A stretch of 64,000 nt of DNA from Sphingobacteriaceae bacterium (lineage in GTDB: Bacteria > Bacteroidota > Bacteroidia > Sphingobacteriales > Sphingobacteriaceae). Every line of letters starts with the position of its first letter. The first letter of the stretch is position 1. Position numbers and translations under genes: made by a program. The notes beneath the pieces are model-generated. The model saw only the letters and a list, made by a program, of their open reading frames with translations, was not told where the DNA came from and did not search any database. Below, one piece after another: positions 24,259 to 32,884 of the stretch. Location of the stretch: positions 62,001-126,000 of the forward strand of contig JACMJM010000014.1 of the NCBI GenBank assembly GCA_014380615.1, given 5' to 3'.

Positions 24259-25308
24259 ATGAAGTTATCGCAGTTTAAATTCAATTTACCCGAATCTTTA
24301 ATAGCCCACGACCCTGCAGATCAGAGAGATGAGGCTCGCTTAATGGTGTTAGACCGTCAAACCGGTGCTATTGAGCATAAAATTTTTAAAGATGTTTTGG
24401 GGTATTTTGATGATAAAGACGTGATGATACTCAACAATACTAAAGTTTTTCCGGCACGCCTATATGGCAACAAGGAGAAAACGGGTGCCACTATAGAGGT
24501 ATTCCTTCTGCGTGAGCTGAATAAGGAACTGCGATTATGGGATGTATTGGTTGATCCGGCAAGAAAAATCCGCGTGGGTAACAAGCTTTATTTTGGTGAC
24601 GATGATTTATTAGTTGCCGAAGTAGTTGATAATACTACCTCAAGGGGACGTACTATCCGTTTCCTGTTCGACGGTACTGAAGAAGAGTTTCGTAGAAATA
24701 TCGAAATTCTTGGCGAGACTCCCCTTCCAAAGTATATAAAAAGAAAAGCTACAGAGCAGGATAAAGAGCGCTATCAAACTATTTTCGCTAAAAACGAAGG
24801 TGCTGTAGCTGCTCCAACCGCAGGTTTACATTTTAGCAGAGAGTTAATGAAACGCCTTGAGTTAAAAGGAGTTGAGTTTGCCGAGGTAACGCTTCACGTC
24901 GGACTCGGAACCTTCCGGGCTGTTGAAGTTGAGGATCTAACGAAACACAAAATGGATTCTGAGCAATTTATAATTGACCAGAAAACCGCCGATATTGTAA
25001 ACAGAGGAATTGAAAATAAACGCAAGGTTTGTGCTGTGGGCACAACATCAATGCGTGCCATAGAGTCGGCTGTATCTGCAAACAGATCGTTAAAACCCAT
25101 TAACGACTGGACCAGCAAGTTCATCTTCCCTCCCTACGAATTTAGCATAGCTAACAGCATGATAACTAATTTCCATACACCAGAGTCGACATTATTGATG
25201 ATGGTAAGTGCTTTTGGCGGATACGAATATGTAAGACATGCTTATGAAGTGGCTGTAAAAGAGAAATATCGCTTTTATAGTTACGGGGATGCCATGCTGA
25301 TTATTTAA
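24259..25308 (+). CDS. queA: S-adenosylmethionine:tRNA ribosyltransferase-isomerase
   Basis: This 349-residue enzyme of queuosine synthesis transfers the ribosyl part of SAM to preQ1 in tRNA. Signature blocks are [48 protein letters not shown]-type (here [13 protein letters not shown]), [24 protein letters not shown] and [18 protein letters not shown]. Length and start are standard. It is followed by the tandem repeat region and ispD. Confidence 0.97.
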   Translation: MKLSQFKFNLPESLIAHDPADQRDEARLMVLDRQTGAIEHKIFKDVLGYFDDKDVMILNNTKVFPARLYGNKEKTGATIEVFLLRELNKELRLWDVLVDPARKIRVGNKLYFGDDDLLVAEVVDNTTSRGRTIRFLFDGTEEEFRRNIEILGETPLPKYIKRKATEQDKERYQTIFAKNEGAVAAPTAGLHFSRELMKRLELKGVEFAEVTLHVGLGTFRAVEVEDLTKHKMDSEQFIIDQKTADIVNRGIENKRKVCAVGTTSMRAIESAVSANRSLKPINDWTSKFIFPPYEFSIANSMITNFHTPESTLLMMVSAFGGYEYVRHAYEVAVKEKYRFYSYGDAMLII

Positions 25309-25332
25309 TTAGATGTGAGATATGAGATATGA

Positions 25333-25510
25333 GAAGTGAGAGTAAATTGATGTAAACGATATCAAACATGCGAATCTCAAATCTCATATCTAACTTCTCA
25401 CATCTCCTCCCATGAATCAGACATGAGATTTGAGAGTAATTTGATACAACCTATATCAGACATGCAATTCTCAAATCTCTTATCTAAATTCTCAGATCTC
25501 CTTCCATGAA
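25333..25510. repeat. tandem duplication: two 84-bp copies, 94-bp period
   Basis: Copy A (25333-25416) aligns without gaps to copy B (25427-25510), with 14 mismatches in 84 by my count. Each copy is rich in GAG/CTC and has GAGATATGAGA-like and CTCATATCTCA-like arms, so it can fold on itself. Both end in CTCC(T/C)TCCATGAA or similar. In copy B that ATG is the ispD start; in copy A it opens a four-codon ORF (ATG AAT CAG ACA TGA). Confidence 0.85.
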
Positions 25511-26201
25511 ATATTACGCTATTATAGTTGCGGGCGGTTCGGGAAGCCGTATGAATTCTCAAATTCCGAAACAATTTCTTTTGTTAAACGGAAAGCCGGT
25601 TCTAATGCACACTATTGAAGCGTTTCATTTCTCTGATATAAAGCCAAAAATTATCCTGGTATTAAATGCCGAATTCCATCTTCTATGGAAAGAACTGTGT
25701 GATCTGCATAACTTTACTATTCCCTGTACTATCGTTAATAATGGAACAGAACGTTTTCATTCTGTTAAAAACGGACTGGGTCTGGCAGACGATCATTCTG
25801 TTATTGCTGTACACGATGCAGTGCGACCGGTGGTATCGAATGAATTAATAACCAGGAGTTTTTATTTGGCAGATCATTGTGGCGCGGTAATACCCGTAGT
25901 AACAAGCAAAGATTCGGTAAGATTAAAAGAGGGAAATGATTCGATAACCTTGAATCGTGAGGATGTAGTTTTGGTGCAAACCCCGCAAGTATTTAAGGCT
26001 GAATTATTAAAAAACGCCTATAATCAAAAATATTCGAAAGAGTTTACGGACGATGCATCGGTTGTTGAGAAAGCCGGACACCACATTACATTAACACAGG
26101 GTGATTATAAAAATATCAAGATCACTTATTCTGAAGATCTGGAACTGGCCGCCTTATATTTAGAAAAAGCAAAAAAAAATCCGGCAAACGGGCCGGATTA
26201 A
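25506..26201 (+). CDS. ispD: 2-C-methyl-D-erythritol 4-phosphate cytidylyltransferase
   Basis: This 231-residue enzyme makes CDP-methylerythritol in the non-mevalonate isoprenoid pathway. The N-terminus AIIVAGGSGSRMNSQIPKQFL is the CTP-binding signature. VHDAVRPVVS and TPQVFKAELLKNAY are the other conserved blocks, and TDDASVVEKAG sits in the dimer arm. Length is typical. The start codon lies in the second copy of the upstream duplication. A terminator hairpin overlaps the stop codon. Confidence 0.96.
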   Translation: MKYYAIIVAGGSGSRMNSQIPKQFLLLNGKPVLMHTIEAFHFSDIKPKIILVLNAEFHLLWKELCDLHNFTIPCTIVNNGTERFHSVKNGLGLADDHSVIAVHDAVRPVVSNELITRSFYLADHCGAVIPVVTSKDSVRLKEGNDSITLNREDVVLVQTPQVFKAELLKNAYNQKYSKEFTDDASVVEKAGHHITLTQGDYKNIKITYSEDLELAALYLEKAKKNPANGPD

Positions 26202-26208
26202 TCTTTTT
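26179..26208 (+). terminator. terminator overlapping the ispD stop
   Basis: AATCCGGC (26179-26186) pairs with GCCGGATT (26192-26199), then ATCTTTTT follows. Part of the stem encodes the last ispD residues. Confidence 0.75.
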
Positions 26209-26229
26209 CATTATCTAGTTGTTATGCTG

Positions 26230-26382
26230 TTAAACTGCCCCACGTATAACACGAAGCAATACAGCGATAATTGCAATTACTAATAATATGTGGATAATAC
26301 CACTTCCTGCGTAACCTCCGAAAAAACTCACAGCCCAGATTATAATCAGGACAACTGCGATCAAATAAAGTAAATTTCCCAT
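26230..26382 (-). CDS. 50-residue Lmo0937-family membrane protein
   Basis: The minus strand encodes MGNLLYLIAVVLIIIWAVSF, then a Gly-rich turn (GGYAGSG) and a second hydrophobic helix (IIHILLVIAIIAVLLRVIRG). This is the two-helix layout of the small Lmo0937 family, common in soil Bacteroidota. It probably sits in the inner membrane; no function is known. Confidence 0.85.
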   Translation of the reverse strand: MGNLLYLIAVVLIIIWAVSFFGGYAGSGIIHILLVIAIIAVLLRVIRGAV

Positions 26383-26477
26383 AGCATTATGTTTTTGGTT
26401 TGATTGATTATTAATTATATCTACACTAATAATGCCAAACCCGGGAAATTTGTTTACAGTATTTTTAATATTTTATA

Positions 26478-26508
26478 ATAAAAAAGCCCTGTCGCAGGAC
26501 AAGGCTCT
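26478..26508 (-). terminator. terminator of the DUF2795 gene
   Basis: On the minus strand AGCCTTGTC pairs with GACAGGGCT around CTGC, followed by T6 (plus-strand 26485-26506 plus tail). Confidence 0.75.
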
Positions 26509-26509
26509 T

Positions 26510-26731
26510 TTAATATTCGTCTTCATTAAAGAAGAAATCGTCTTTTGTAGGGTAATCAGGCCATATTTCTTCAATGTTCTCATACGGCTCTCCGTCATCC
26601 TCTAAGGCCTGTAAATTTTCAATAACTTCAACAGGTGCTCCCGAACGGATTCCGTAATCGATCAATTCATCTTTTGTTGCGGGCCATGGTGCGTCTTCCA
26701 GGTGTGATGCCAATTCTAATGTCCAGTACAT
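26510..26731 (-). CDS. DUF2795 family small acidic protein
   Basis: This 73-residue protein begins MYWTLELASHLEDAPWPATK, continues with a hydrophobic helix pair (ELIDYGIRSGAPVEVIENL), and ends very acidic and aromatic (WPDYPTKDDFFFNEDEY). I recognise the pattern as the Bacteroidota branch of DUF2795. The function is unknown. The level of conservation I recall for this family suggests a core role. Confidence 0.85.
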   Translation of the reverse strand: MYWTLELASHLEDAPWPATKDELIDYGIRSGAPVEVIENLQALEDDGEPYENIEEIWPDYPTKDDFFFNEDEY

Positions 26732-26815
26732 ATATTCCTAAGTTTAAGTTTCTATATTTTTTGTCGCAAAAGTATAATAATAATTATAAGATTTTTAAAT
26801 ATTTTTTTTCATTTA

Positions 26816-27364
26816 TTATGTTCTCGGAATCCAAAGAATATCATCGATTCCGTCATCATAACACAGCTTCCTGGCTAAAACAAATAAATAATCACTTAAT
26901 CTGTTCAAATAAATAATCACTTTCTCATCCACAAAGCTCTCTTCAGACAGATGAACTGTAATCCTTTCCGCTCTGCGGCATATGCAACGAGCTATGTGAC
27001 AGGAAGATGCGCTAATCATTCCTCCCGGAAGGATAAAATGTTTTAGTTCGGGTAAGAAGTTTGACATCCTGTCGATTTCCTTTTCAAGCATCTGGATATC
27101 TTCCTGCAATAAATCAGGAATTTTCATTTGTGATTTTTCAGGATCAGACGCAAGTGCAGCACCGATGGTAAACAACCTGTCCTGAATTTCTTTCAAAATC
27201 TCCCGGTATGATTCAGCAATATCATGATCTCGTATTAATCCAAGATGCGAATTCAATTCATCTACGGTTCCATAGGCCTCTATTCGAAGGTGATACTTCG
27301 GTACTCTAACGCCTCCGATTAATGAAGTGTATCCTTTGTCGCCTGTTTTAGTATAGATCTTCAT
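26816..27364 (-). CDS. PduO-type cob(I)alamin adenosyltransferase
   Basis: This 182-residue enzyme transfers adenosine from ATP to cob(I)alamin to make coenzyme B12. The N-terminus MKIYTKTGDKGYTSLIGG is the ATP-binding loop; GTVDELNSHLGLIRD and IARCICRRAERITVHL are the corrin/ATP site motifs. This cell both imports B12 (btuB locus at 15.6 kb) and converts it. The gene stands alone, divergent from the thioesterase gene, with no riboswitch of its own. Confidence 0.93.
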   Translation of the reverse strand: MKIYTKTGDKGYTSLIGGVRVPKYHLRIEAYGTVDELNSHLGLIRDHDIAESYREILKEIQDRLFTIGAALASDPEKSQMKIPDLLQEDIQMLEKEIDRMSNFLPELKHFILPGGMISASSCHIARCICRRAERITVHLSEESFVDEKVIIYLNRLSDYLFVLARKLCYDDGIDDILWIPRT

Positions 27365-27505
27365 AATTGAGGATAAAGTAGTAAATTCTTCGATCTTTAA
27401 ATCAAATGTTGAAAAATGTAAGGATTGTTGATATGATTAAGCTTTTTTACTTGCCGCAAACTATTAAAGTTTCCTGAACTTTTACATTTATAAAAACGAT
27501 TTTAT

Positions 27506-27916
27506 ATGAATTTCCATACAAGAAAATGGGTAAAACCAGAAGATTTAAATCCTAACGGAACCTTATTCGGCGGAAGTTTACTTCGCTGGATTGATGAAGA
27601 AGCCGCCATTTATGCCATTGTACAACTGGAGAACAATAAAGTAGTAACGAAATATATTTCTCAAATAGATTTTGTAAGCTCGGCAAAGCAGGGAGATATT
27701 ATTGAATTGGGGATAACGGCATCGCATTTTGGCACTACATCTATCACCTTACGCTGCGAGGTAAGAAATAAGATTACCAGAAAAAGTATTTTAACAATCG
27801 AAAAACTGGTTTTTGTAAATATGGGAAAAGACGGAAATCCTGAGCCGCACGGTAAAACCCGTATAAAGTATATAGAAGAACAATTTAACAAAGAAGATGA
27901 TAACGATCCTTCCTGA
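27506..27916 (+). CDS. hotdog-fold acyl-CoA thioesterase (YciA-like)
   Basis: This 136-residue protein has the acyl-CoA hydrolase motif NPNGTLFGGSLLRWIDEEAAIYA, with the catalytic Asp in WIDE, and the hotdog strands TKYISQIDFVSSAKQGDIIELGI. Length is normal for YciA/BACH-type enzymes. It is convergent with gatC, with adjacent stops. Confidence 0.9.
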   Translation: MNFHTRKWVKPEDLNPNGTLFGGSLLRWIDEEAAIYAIVQLENNKVVTKYISQIDFVSSAKQGDIIELGITASHFGTTSITLRCEVRNKITRKSILTIEKLVFVNMGKDGNPEPHGKTRIKYIEEQFNKEDDNDPS

Positions 27917-28210
27917 TTATCCTTTATCTATAACTTTGGCAACCTGGAAATAAGTGCCGTCTTGCTGAGGGGCGTTTTTCAATGCCTCCGATGATACTAT
28001 TTCGGTATGAACAGCATCTTCACGGAAAACATTTACCTCGTCGGTAAGGTAAATTAAGGGTTCAACAGAACTTGTATCCAACTCGTTGAGTTTCTCCATA
28101 AAATGAAGAATATTATTCATATCCTTTAATAACGACGCTTGTTCATTAGGGTTAACATCCAGTCGGGCGAGGTGAGCCATTTTAGCGATAGTTTCGTTAT
28201 CAATATTCAT
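27917..28210 (-). CDS. gatC: Asp-tRNA(Asn)/Glu-tRNA(Gln) amidotransferase subunit C
   Basis: This 97-residue linker subunit of GatCAB has ETIAKMAHLARLDVNPNEQ at the N-terminus, LKDMNNILHFMEKLNELDTSSVEPL in the middle, and FREDAV and YFQVAKVIDKG at the end. All are standard. It starts 2 bp after the acyltransferase stop. gatA and gatB are not in the window. Confidence 0.95.
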   Translation of the reverse strand: MNIDNETIAKMAHLARLDVNPNEQASLLKDMNNILHFMEKLNELDTSSVEPLIYLTDEVNVFREDAVHTEIVSSEALKNAPQQDGTYFQVAKVIDKG

Positions 28211-28212
28211 TT

Positions 28213-28935
28213 TTAAAGTTCTGAATGTATAATTGAATAAATTTTTTCTTTTAACTCATCAGCCTGATCCTGGGTGAAACCCCTTGTCTGAACCGGTTGA
28301 TGGATGCAAATATCGCAAATTCCCGGTCTTGTACCATACTTTGACCCGTCATCCCACATTTTCTTCCAGTTATTAATCATACTTATCGGAATAATGGGTA
28401 TTTGCTGCTCAATAGCTAAGCGAAAAGGGCCGTTTTTAAATTCGTGCAATACCGGGGGATACTCCTCTCCTATCTTTCCTTCGGGAAATATAACCAGGCT
28501 TATCCCCTGCTTTAAATACTCCTCGCCTCTCTTAAAAGCTTTAAAAGCCGAAATTTTACTATCTCGCTTTAAGGGTATATCAATCGTTTCAAAAAAAATG
28601 CGGAGCAATGGATTTTCAAGCAGCTCATCTTTTCCCATAAAAGCGAAATTGCCCTTTACGGTGGTTGTTATAGCCGGAATATCCAAATTAGAAGTATGGT
28701 TGGCACAAATGATATAGGTTTGCGACCAGTCAATTTCTGCTTTAAAACGGCGTTTAAGAATAAAACCAGCCAGTATGGAAGTTATATGAGAATAAAATCT
28801 ACGTATCTGATTTAAGGAAATATATCGTTCAACCTTTCGGGAGAAGAAGTATATAAGGGGATAAAGCAGGATAAAAAACAGTATTACAACTCCCAGATAA
28901 AAAAATCTGTGGCACTTTTTCAATAGCAGCTTCAT
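28213..28935 (-). CDS. plsC: 1-acyl-sn-glycerol-3-phosphate acyltransferase
   Basis: This 240-residue membrane-associated enzyme makes phosphatidic acid. One N-terminal membrane helix (about 8-30) precedes the catalytic NHTSNLD (HxxxxD motif) near residue 78. FPEGKIGE (motif III) is near residue 150 and IPIIPISM (motif IV) near 177. It is co-transcribed with gatC and divergent from trpS. Confidence 0.92.
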   Translation of the reverse strand: MKLLLKKCHRFFYLGVVILFFILLYPLIYFFSRKVERYISLNQIRRFYSHITSILAGFILKRRFKAEIDWSQTYIICANHTSNLDIPAITTTVKGNFAFMGKDELLENPLLRIFFETIDIPLKRDSKISAFKAFKRGEEYLKQGISLVIFPEGKIGEEYPPVLHEFKNGPFRLAIEQQIPIIPISMINNWKKMWDDGSKYGTRPGICDICIHQPVQTRGFTQDQADELKEKIYSIIHSEL

Positions 28936-28961
28936 TTCGACTCAAAAATATAAAAATTCCT

Positions 28962-28969
28962 TACTTTCG
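28962..28969 (+). promoter_or_regulatory. -7-like box of trpS
   Basis: TACTTTCG differs from TAnnTTTG at one base and ends seven bases before the ATG at 28977. Confidence 0.4.
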
Positions 28970-28976
28970 CCCCTGT

Positions 28977-29972
28977 ATGGAAACTGTTGTAAGCGGTATC
29001 AGAAGTACCGGAAAACTTCATTTGGGTAATTATTACGGAGCTGTGCAGAACTTCGTGAAAATGCAGCATGAATATAATTGCTTTTTTTTTATCGCCGATT
29101 ATCATTCATTAACAACACATCCTACTCCAGAGAATCTCCATTCTAATGTCAGGCAGGTAGTTATCGAATACCTGGCCGCCGGTATCGATCCAGAAAAAGC
29201 CACCATTTATGTACAATCTGATGTTCCTGCGGTTACCGAACTGTACCTTTTTTTAAACATGAACGCCTATATGGGTGAGCTGGAAAGAAGCACTTCTTTT
29301 AAGGATAAAGTACGCGCACAGCCCGATAATGTAAATGCGGGACTACTTACTTATCCGGTATTGATGGCTGCTGATATTCTCCTTCATCGTGCTACAAAAG
29401 TTCCGGTGGGAAAAGACCAGGAACAGCATTTAGAGATGGCCAGAACATTTGGAAATCGTTTTAACCGTATGTATCAAAACGAATATTTTCCCGAACCTTA
29501 TGCGTTTAACTTTACCGATAAACTGGTAAAAATTCCGGGTTTGGACGGAAAAGGGAAAATGGGAAAATCTGAGGGCGAAGCAAACGCCGTTTATTTATCA
29601 GATTCGCCCGAAATAATTCGTAAAAAAGTAATGCGTGCCGTTACCGACAGCGGCCCGACAGAACCAGATTCGGTAAAGCCTGATGTTATTCAGAATCTTT
29701 TTGATCTGATGAAAGTGGTTTCATCTCAGAATACTTATAATCATTTCGATGAACTTTATAATTCATGCCAAATCCGTTACGGCGATCTTAAAAAACAACT
29801 TGCCGAAGATATGGTTATCGCCACCGAACCAGTACGTAATCGAATAAACGATATAGCCGCTAATACCAGTTATTTACGTGAAGTGATTATGCACGGTGCC
29901 GAAAAAGCCAATAAAAGCGCAGCCCAAACCTTAAAAGATGTGCGGGAAATTATAGGGTTCAAAAGTTTTTAA
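28977..29972 (+). CDS. trpS: tryptophanyl-tRNA synthetase
   Basis: This 331-residue class I synthetase has a HIGH-type motif in STGKLHLGNYYGAV, VGKDQEQHLEMAR in the Trp pocket, and a KMSKS-type loop reading KMGKS (GKGKMGKSEGEA). Gly in that loop is a tolerated variant. Length is normal. A -7-like box lies just ahead of the ATG. Confidence 0.96.
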   Translation: METVVSGIRSTGKLHLGNYYGAVQNFVKMQHEYNCFFFIADYHSLTTHPTPENLHSNVRQVVIEYLAAGIDPEKATIYVQSDVPAVTELYLFLNMNAYMGELERSTSFKDKVRAQPDNVNAGLLTYPVLMAADILLHRATKVPVGKDQEQHLEMARTFGNRFNRMYQNEYFPEPYAFNFTDKLVKIPGLDGKGKMGKSEGEANAVYLSDSPEIIRKKVMRAVTDSGPTEPDSVKPDVIQNLFDLMKVVSSQNTYNHFDELYNSCQIRYGDLKKQLAEDMVIATEPVRNRINDIAANTSYLREVIMHGAEKANKSAAQTLKDVREIIGFKSF

Positions 29973-30016
29973 CAGAATAATCGCAGCTTTTTAAATTTGA
30001 TTTTTAACTTTATCAG

Positions 30017-30631
30017 ATGCACATTGCCATTGTAGGAAATATAGGAGCCGGTAAAACAACCCTCACAGAATTATTGTCGAAACACCTTGGTTGGGAGCCC
30101 CAATTTGAAGCGGTAGATAATAATCCTTATCTCGAAGATTTCTATAATGACATGAAACGCTGGAGTTTCAACCTGCAGATTTATTTTTTAAACAGCCGGT
30201 TTCAGCAAATCAGGGAAATTCAAAAAGCCTCGCATAACATTGTCCAGGATAGGACAATCTACGAAGACGCCTATATTTTCGCGGAAAACCTGCATGATAT
30301 GGGCCTCATGACTTCAAGAGATTATGAAAACTATCGTGCGATTTTCGATAACATGACCTCATTTATTAACCCCCCCGACCTGTTGATCTATCTCAAAGCT
30401 TCGGTACCCACATTAGTTAATAATATTCAACGCCGGGGACGTGAATACGAAGCTGGAATTCGCCTCGACTATTTATCCAAGCTGAATGAAAAATATCAGA
30501 ACTGGATTAACGGCTATAAAGAAGGTAAATTACTAATTTTAGATAAGGATAAATTGGATTTCGCCAACAAACCTGAAGACCTTGGTTCAATAATTGAAAA
30601 AGTTCAGCGAGAAACAAACGGACTTTTTTAA
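30017..30631 (+). CDS. deoxynucleoside kinase
   Basis: This 204-residue P-loop kinase phosphorylates deoxynucleosides (dAdo/dGuo-type family). The Walker A is GNIGAGKTTL at 7-16. The DRS-type motif reads QDRTIYEDAYIFAENL, and the Arg-rich lid is NIQRRGREYEAGIRLDYL. It lies between trpS (44-bp gap) and kdsB (13-bp gap), so it is probably co-transcribed with kdsB. Confidence 0.9.
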   Translation: MHIAIVGNIGAGKTTLTELLSKHLGWEPQFEAVDNNPYLEDFYNDMKRWSFNLQIYFLNSRFQQIREIQKASHNIVQDRTIYEDAYIFAENLHDMGLMTSRDYENYRAIFDNMTSFINPPDLLIYLKASVPTLVNNIQRRGREYEAGIRLDYLSKLNEKYQNWINGYKEGKLLILDKDKLDFANKPEDLGSIIEKVQRETNGLF

Positions 30632-30644
30632 CCAGACTTAACCC

Positions 30645-31391
30645 ATGCGCATTTTAGGAGTTATACCTGCCCGCTACGCATCTACCAGGTTTCCCGGAAA
30701 GCCATTAGTAGACATACATGGAAAGTCTATGATCGAACGAGTCTATGAACAAGCCCTAAAATCGACAAAACTTAATGAAGTGGTGGTGGCGACAGATGAC
30801 GAACGGATTTTACTTCATGTAAACGCTTTCGGAGGCAGAGCCATTCTTACTTCCGAAGAGCATCAAAGCGGAACAGACAGATGTGCTGAAACATCCGAAA
30901 AACTTCCTGGCTTCGACATCATTATAAATATCCAGGGCGATGAACCATTTATTGACCCTGAACAAATTAATCTTCTTTGCGCCTGCTTCGAAACTCAGGA
31001 AACTGAATTAGCCACCTTGGTAAAAAAGATTCATTCAGATGCCGAGTTAAATAATCCCAACACTCCAAAAGTCATTTTGAACCAAAACTCCGAAGCTATT
31101 TATTTCAGCCGAACAATCATCCCTTATTTAAGAGGTATTGAACCCTCGCAATGGCTCAATGCCCATACTTTCTATAAGCATATAGGTATCTATGGCTATC
31201 GGGCGCATACACTTAAAGCTATTACAAAACTTGTCGTTTCTACTCTGGAAAAAGCAGAAGCACTCGAGCAACTCCGCTGGATAGAAAACGGCTATAAAAT
31301 CAAGGTAGCTGTTACCGAGATAGAAACACAGGCAGTTGACACCCCCGGCGATCTACAAAACATTTTACTGAGCCAAAAGCCGAATACCTGA
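30645..31391 (+). CDS. kdsB: 3-deoxy-manno-octulosonate (CMP-KDO) cytidylyltransferase
   Basis: This 248-residue enzyme activates KDO for LPS. Motifs are VIPARYASTRFPGKPLVDIHGKSM, ATDDERI, GTDRCAE, NIQGDEPF and YKHIGIYGYRAHTL. Length and start are typical. Together with the heptose kinase at 23.2 kb it shows that the cell makes a KDO/heptose LPS core. Confidence 0.97.
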   Translation: MRILGVIPARYASTRFPGKPLVDIHGKSMIERVYEQALKSTKLNEVVVATDDERILLHVNAFGGRAILTSEEHQSGTDRCAETSEKLPGFDIIINIQGDEPFIDPEQINLLCACFETQETELATLVKKIHSDAELNNPNTPKVILNQNSEAIYFSRTIIPYLRGIEPSQWLNAHTFYKHIGIYGYRAHTLKAITKLVVSTLEKAEALEQLRWIENGYKIKVAVTEIETQAVDTPGDLQNILLSQKPNT

Positions 31392-31522
31392 AACCACGGC
31401 TTTGAGTATTGTTTAGGATTACCTTCAAAATTTTGAAAATCCCCGCACTAAATAGAACCGATATAAATAAAAAATAACACCTTAAAGCCTAACTCACGTC
31501 GGTTAATCATAATAATTCGATT

Positions 31523-31530
31523 TATATTTG
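31523..31530 (+). promoter_or_regulatory. -7 promoter box of cydAB
   Basis: TATATTTG at 31523-31530 lies 22 bases before the cydA ATG and fits the Bacteroidota -7 consensus. Confidence 0.55.
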
Positions 31531-31552
31531 GCGATATTATTTCTTCTCTTTT

Positions 31553-32866
31553 ATGGATGATTTTATTGCCGCCAGATCCCAAATGGCACTCTCACTGGGT
31601 TTCCACATAATCTTTTCTTGTATTGGCATGGTAATGCCCTTTTTCATGGCCGTTGCACATTATTACTGGTTAAAGACAGGTAATATAATTTATAAAAACA
31701 TCACAAAAGCATGGAGTAAGGGCGTAGCGATTTTCTTTGCTACCGGAGCCGTATCGGGCACTGTACTTTCATTCGAGCTGGGCCTGCTGTGGCCGGGGTT
31801 TATGAAACATGCGGGGCCGATATTTGGGATGCCCTTTTCGCTTGAGGGTACAGCTTTTTTTATTGAGGCAATCGCATTGGGATTCTTTCTCTATGGGTGG
31901 GATCGATTCAATCGCTGGTTTCATTGGGTTACCGGAGTGATTGTAGGAGTAAGCGGTTTATTATCGGGAATTTTGGTGGTTGCGGCAAATGCATGGATGA
32001 ACAGCCCCGCGGGTTTTGATTATGTAAACGGACAATATCTCAATATCGATCCGATTGCGGCGATGTTTAATGATGCCTGGTTCTCACAAGCTTTACATAT
32101 GTCAATCGCGGCTTTTGCAGCAACAGGTTTCGCCGTTGCCGGGATTCATGCGCTTATGATCCTGAGGGGAAGTAATATCATTTTTCACAGTAAATCGTTT
32201 AAAATAGCAGCCATTTTTGGCACCGTGGCTGCGGTTCTTCAGCCTTTAAGCGGAGATATTTCGGCAAAGGATGTAGCCCAACGGCAACCCGCGAAACTCG
32301 CCGCGATGGAGGCGCATTATAAAACCGAAAAAAGTGCGTCGCTTGTTATCGGAGGAATTCCTGATGATAAAAATCAACGAGTGAATTATGCGGTAAAGAT
32401 CCCTGGGGCCTTAAGTTATCTTGCACACGGAGATTTTGAATCGGAAGTAACCGGATTAGATAAAACCCCGAAAGAGAATCAGCCGCCTGTAGCTATTACA
32501 CATTATGCCTTTCAGATCATGGTAGGAATGGGAATGATTATGATGCTTATTTCGGTAATCTACTTTATCGGAATCTGGAAACAGAAAAAATGGCTGGGCA
32601 CCAAGTGGCTGCTTAAGCTGTTTGTGGCTGCCACGCCGATTGGGTTTATAGCTGTAGAAGCGGGATGGACGGTAACAGAAGTAGGCCGCCAGCCATGGAT
32701 TATAAACGGCGTTATGCGAACGGCGGATGCGGTAACTCCGATGCCTGGCATTGTTTATTCTTTTTATTTATTCACGGCGATGTACGTATCTCTTTCCATT
32801 ATAGTGGTTTTTATGCTTTACAGACAGATAAAAATGGTAGGCAAATTATACGACAATACACACTAA
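31553..32866 (+). CDS. cydA: cytochrome bd quinol oxidase subunit I
   Basis: This 437-residue inner-membrane subunit carries hemes b558, b595 and d. The N-terminal heme ligand is H18 (SLGFHIIFSCIG). The second is His in QALHMSIAAF (around residue 183). The quinol-side block GWTVTEVGRQPWIING is near residue 365. It is shorter than the E. coli protein because the Q-loop is short, as is common in this phylum. With cydB it forms a high-affinity oxidase for low-oxygen growth. Confidence 0.95.
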   Translation: MDDFIAARSQMALSLGFHIIFSCIGMVMPFFMAVAHYYWLKTGNIIYKNITKAWSKGVAIFFATGAVSGTVLSFELGLLWPGFMKHAGPIFGMPFSLEGTAFFIEAIALGFFLYGWDRFNRWFHWVTGVIVGVSGLLSGILVVAANAWMNSPAGFDYVNGQYLNIDPIAAMFNDAWFSQALHMSIAAFAATGFAVAGIHALMILRGSNIIFHSKSFKIAAIFGTVAAVLQPLSGDISAKDVAQRQPAKLAAMEAHYKTEKSASLVIGGIPDDKNQRVNYAVKIPGALSYLAHGDFESEVTGLDKTPKENQPPVAITHYAFQIMVGMGMIMMLISVIYFIGIWKQKKWLGTKWLLKLFVAATPIGFIAVEAGWTVTEVGRQPWIINGVMRTADAVTPMPGIVYSFYLFTAMYVSLSIIVVFMLYRQIKMVGKLYDNTH

Positions 32867-32884
32867 TCTGATTAAGACACGCTT

